Assembly (NCBI GenBank): GCA_947469815.1
Contig: CANIRI010000116.1
Coordinates: forward strand, 1 to 7,421
Length of the DNA stretch: 7,421 nt
Reading direction: 5' to 3'
From: Comamonadaceae bacterium
GTDB taxonomy: Bacteria > Pseudomonadota > Gammaproteobacteria > Burkholderiales > Burkholderiaceae_C
Shown piece by piece: positions 5,137 through 7,421 of this stretch. Every line of letters starts with the position of its first letter. Within the stretch, counting starts at the first letter, position 1. The translations under genes and the position numbers were made by a program. A model generated the notes under the pieces. The model worked only from the letters and a program-made list of their open reading frames with translations, was not told the origin of the DNA and ran no database searches.

Positions 5137-7421
5137 ATGGACATGAACCTCCCCCCGGTAAAAAAGCAAAAACTCGTCATGGTCGGCAACGGCATGGCCG
5201 GTGTGCGCACCCTCGAAGAGTTGCTGAAGATTGCACCTGATCTTTACGAGATTACCGTGTTCGGCGCCGAACCGCATCCCAACTACAACCGCATCCTCTT
5301 GAGTCCGGTGCTGGCCGGTGAGCAGACGCTCGACGAGATTGTGCTCAACCCCTTTAGCTGGTACGAAGAAAACCACATCACATTGCATGCCGGCAAAACT
5401 GTGACCGAGGTGGACCGTGTCAAACGCATTGTTCGCGCCACTGCCAACGACGGCAGTGTGGTCGAAGCTGCCTATGACCGTCTGCTGATGTGTACGGGCT
5501 CCAACCCCTTCATCCTGCCAGTGGTGGGCAAGGATTTGGAAGGCGTGATTACCTACCGCGACATTGCTGACACCACCGCCATGATCGAAGCAGCGACCCA
5601 GTACAAGAACGCTGTCGTCATCGGAGGCGGCCTGCTCGGCCTGGAAGCGGCCAACGGCCTGATGCTGCGCGGCATGACCGTGACTGTGGTGCATGTGATG
5701 CCTACACTCATGGAACGCCAGCTGGACAGCGTGGCAGGTGACCTTTTGCGCAAATCCCTGGAAGCGCGTGGACTGCACTTTTTGATGGGTGCGCAGACGC
5801 AAGAACTGGTGGGCAGTGAAGACGAAGGCCGGGGCGGCCGTGTCAAGTCGATCAAGTTCAAGGATGGCACCCAAGTTCCTGCCGACCTGGTCGTGATGGC
5901 TGTGGGCATTCGCCCCAACACCGCACTGGCATCGCGCATGCGTCTGCATGTAGAGAAAGGCATTGTGGTCACCGACACCATGCAGACTGTGACCGATGCC
6001 CGCATTTACAGCGTGGGCGAATGCGCTGCGCACCGCGGCATTGCCTATGGCTTGGTCGCACCTCTCTTTGAACAAGGCAAAGTGGCGGCAAATCATTTGG
6101 CAATGTATGGCATTGGTCGCTACGAAGGCTCGCTCACGTCGACCAAACTGAAAGTCACCGGGATTGATTTGTTCAGCGCCGGTAATTTTTGGGGTGGTGA
6201 GAACACCGAAGACATCGTGATGAGCGACCCGGCCGGCGGCATCTACAAAAAGCTGGTGATCCAAGGCGACAAATTAGTGGGTGCCTGCCTGTATGGCGAC
6301 ACGGTCGATGGCAGCTGGTATTTCAAACTGCTGCGCGACGGCCGCAGCGTGGCCGACATCCGCGACAAGCTGATGTTTGGCGAATCCAATATCGGCGATG
6401 TGGGCCACCAAGGCCAGAGCAAAGCCTCGGCCATGGCGGACACCGATGAGGTCTGCGGCTGCAACGGCGTGACCAAGGGCGCGATTTGCAAGACCATCAA
6501 AGAGAAAGGCTTGTTCACGCTGGAAGAAGTGCGCAAGCACACCAAGGCCAGCGCCAGCTGCGGCTCTTGCACCGGTTTGGTGGAACAGATTTTGATGTTC
6601 ACTGCGGGTGGCGACTACTCGGCCACACCCAAGACCAAAGCCATGTGCGGCTGCACCGAGCATGGGCACCAAGCCGTGCGCGACGCGATTGTGGCCCGCA
6701 AAATACTCACCATCGGCGGCGTCTTCAAAGCCATGGACTGGCGCACACCCAACGGCTGCGCCAGCTGCCGTCCGGCCGTCAACTACTACCTGCTCAGCAG
6801 CTGGCCCAAAGAGGCGCAGGACGATCCTCAAAGCCGCTACATCAACGAGCGCAGCCACGCCAACATCCAAAAAGACGGCACTTACAGTGTGATCCCTCGC
6901 ATGTGGGCAGGCGAGACCACCGCCGCCGAGTTACGCCGTATTGCCGATGTGGTGGACAAGTACAAGATCCCTACCGTCAAGGTGACTGGGGGCCAGCGCA
7001 TCGATTTGCTGGGTGTCAAAAAAGAAGACTTGGTCAATGTTTGGAAAGACATTGGCATGCCCTCAGGCCACGCCTACGCCAAAGCGCTGCGCACGGTGAA
7101 AACCTGTGTGGGCAGCGAGTGGTGCCGAATGGGCACACAGGACAGTACGCAAATGGGCAAGGACTTGGAGAAAGCCATGTGGCGCATGTACGCGCCGCAC
7201 AAGGTCAAGTTCGCCGTCTCGGGCTGCCCGCGCAACTGCGCCGAAGCCGGCATCAAAGACGTGGGCATCATCGGCGTGGACTCAGGCTGGGAGATGTATG
7301 TGGGCGGCAACGGCGGCATCAAGACCGAAGTAGCGCAATTTTTCACCAAACTCAAAACCGCCGAAGAAGTGCTGGAGTACACCGGCGCTTTCATGCAGCT
7401 GTACCGCCAAGAAGGCTGGTA
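5137..7421 (+). CDS. nirB: Assimilatory NADH nitrite reductase large subunit NirB (3' truncated by window)
   Basis: Reduces nitrite to ammonium with NADH, using FAD, Fe-S and sirohaem in the cytoplasm. 761 codons are visible and the frame stays open to the window edge; homologues have roughly 815-850 residues, so little is missing. FAD is bound at VGNGMAG (16-22), NADH near IGGGLLGLEA (162-171), and the second FAD motif is YSVGECA (291-297). Two BFD-type [2Fe-2S] sets follow: Cys440, 442, 475, 478 and Cys504, 506, 541, 544. The sirohaem/[4Fe-4S] motif is complete: C-x5-C at 657/663 and C-x3-C at 697/701 (SGCPRNC). It starts two bases after the nrtC stop behind AAGGTGG (5123-5129); an ATG at 5143 is an alternative. 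nirD and a nitrate reductase gene would be expected beyond the edge. Confidence 0.95.
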   Translation, partial: MDMNLPPVKKQKLVMVGNGMAGVRTLEELLKIAPDLYEITVFGAEPHPNYNRILLSPVLAGEQTLDEIVLNPFSWYEENHITLHAGKTVTEVDRVKRIVRATANDGSVVEAAYDRLLMCTGSNPFILPVVGKDLEGVITYRDIADTTAMIEAATQYKNAVVIGGGLLGLEAANGLMLRGMTVTVVHVMPTLMERQLDSVAGDLLRKSLEARGLHFLMGAQTQELVGSEDEGRGGRVKSIKFKDGTQVPADLVVMAVGIRPNTALASRMRLHVEKGIVVTDTMQTVTDARIYSVGECAAHRGIAYGLVAPLFEQGKVAANHLAMYGIGRYEGSLTSTKLKVTGIDLFSAGNFWGGENTEDIVMSDPAGGIYKKLVIQGDKLVGACLYGDTVDGSWYFKLLRDGRSVADIRDKLMFGESNIGDVGHQGQSKASAMADTDEVCGCNGVTKGAICKTIKEKGLFTLEEVRKHTKASASCGSCTGLVEQILMFTAGGDYSATPKTKAMCGCTEHGHQAVRDAIVARKILTIGGVFKAMDWRTPNGCASCRPAVNYYLLSSWPKEAQDDPQSRYINERSHANIQKDGTYSVIPRMWAGETTAAELRRIADVVDKYKIPTVKVTGGQRIDLLGVKKEDLVNVWKDIGMPSGHAYAKALRTVKTCVGSEWCRMGTQDSTQMGKDLEKAMWRMYAPHKVKFAVSGCPRNCAEAGIKDVGIIGVDSGWEMYVGGNGGIKTEVAQFFTKLKTAEEVLEYTGAFMQLYRQEGW

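Noticed and set aside
5071..6264. Long minus-strand open frame of 397 codons opposite nirB
   Set aside because: It is the shadow of the nirB reading frame, which carries intact FAD and NADH motifs across the same bases.

Overview
The window looks like a chromosomal piece of a betaproteobacterium, most likely Burkholderiales (Comamonadaceae-like). This is inferred from gene content, protein style and codon use; no database search was possible. It carries the start of an assimilatory nitrate/nitrite operon and its control region, all on the + strand.

Layout: 1-290 is AT-rich DNA with perhaps the last codons of an upstream gene. 291-968 encodes an excisionase/MerR-type helix-turn-helix protein fused to a receiver-like domain without a phospho-acceptor. 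1079-1714 encodes a NasT-type antiterminator (pseudo-receiver plus ANTAR RNA-binding domain). The 410-base gap 1715-2124 is dense with signals. It holds four REP-like palindromes (three direct, one inverted), two tandem perfect NtrC dyads, a consensus sigma-54 promoter, a two-hairpin ANTAR RNA motif, and an intrinsic terminator whose 5' arm lies inside the second ANTAR hairpin. Then come nrtA (Tat-exported nitrate-binding protein), nrtB (permease), nrtC (ATPase) and nirB (NADH nitrite reductase large subunit, cut by the window end). The last four are packed tightly (11-base gap, 4-base overlap, 2-base gap) and are surely one operon.

How it should work: nitrogen limitation activates NtrC, which drives sigma-54 transcription from about position 1980. 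The nascent leader ends at the terminator at 2043-2103 unless NasT, released when nitrate or nitrite is present, stabilises hairpins P1 and P2 and so blocks terminator folding. Transcription then enters the uptake and reduction genes. This is the logic known for Klebsiella nasF (NasR) and for NasS-NasT systems in Azotobacter, Paracoccus and Pseudomonas, so the scheme is established. What is notable is how completely it can be read from this sequence, the lack of an adjacent nasS, and the unusual HTH-receiver neighbour.
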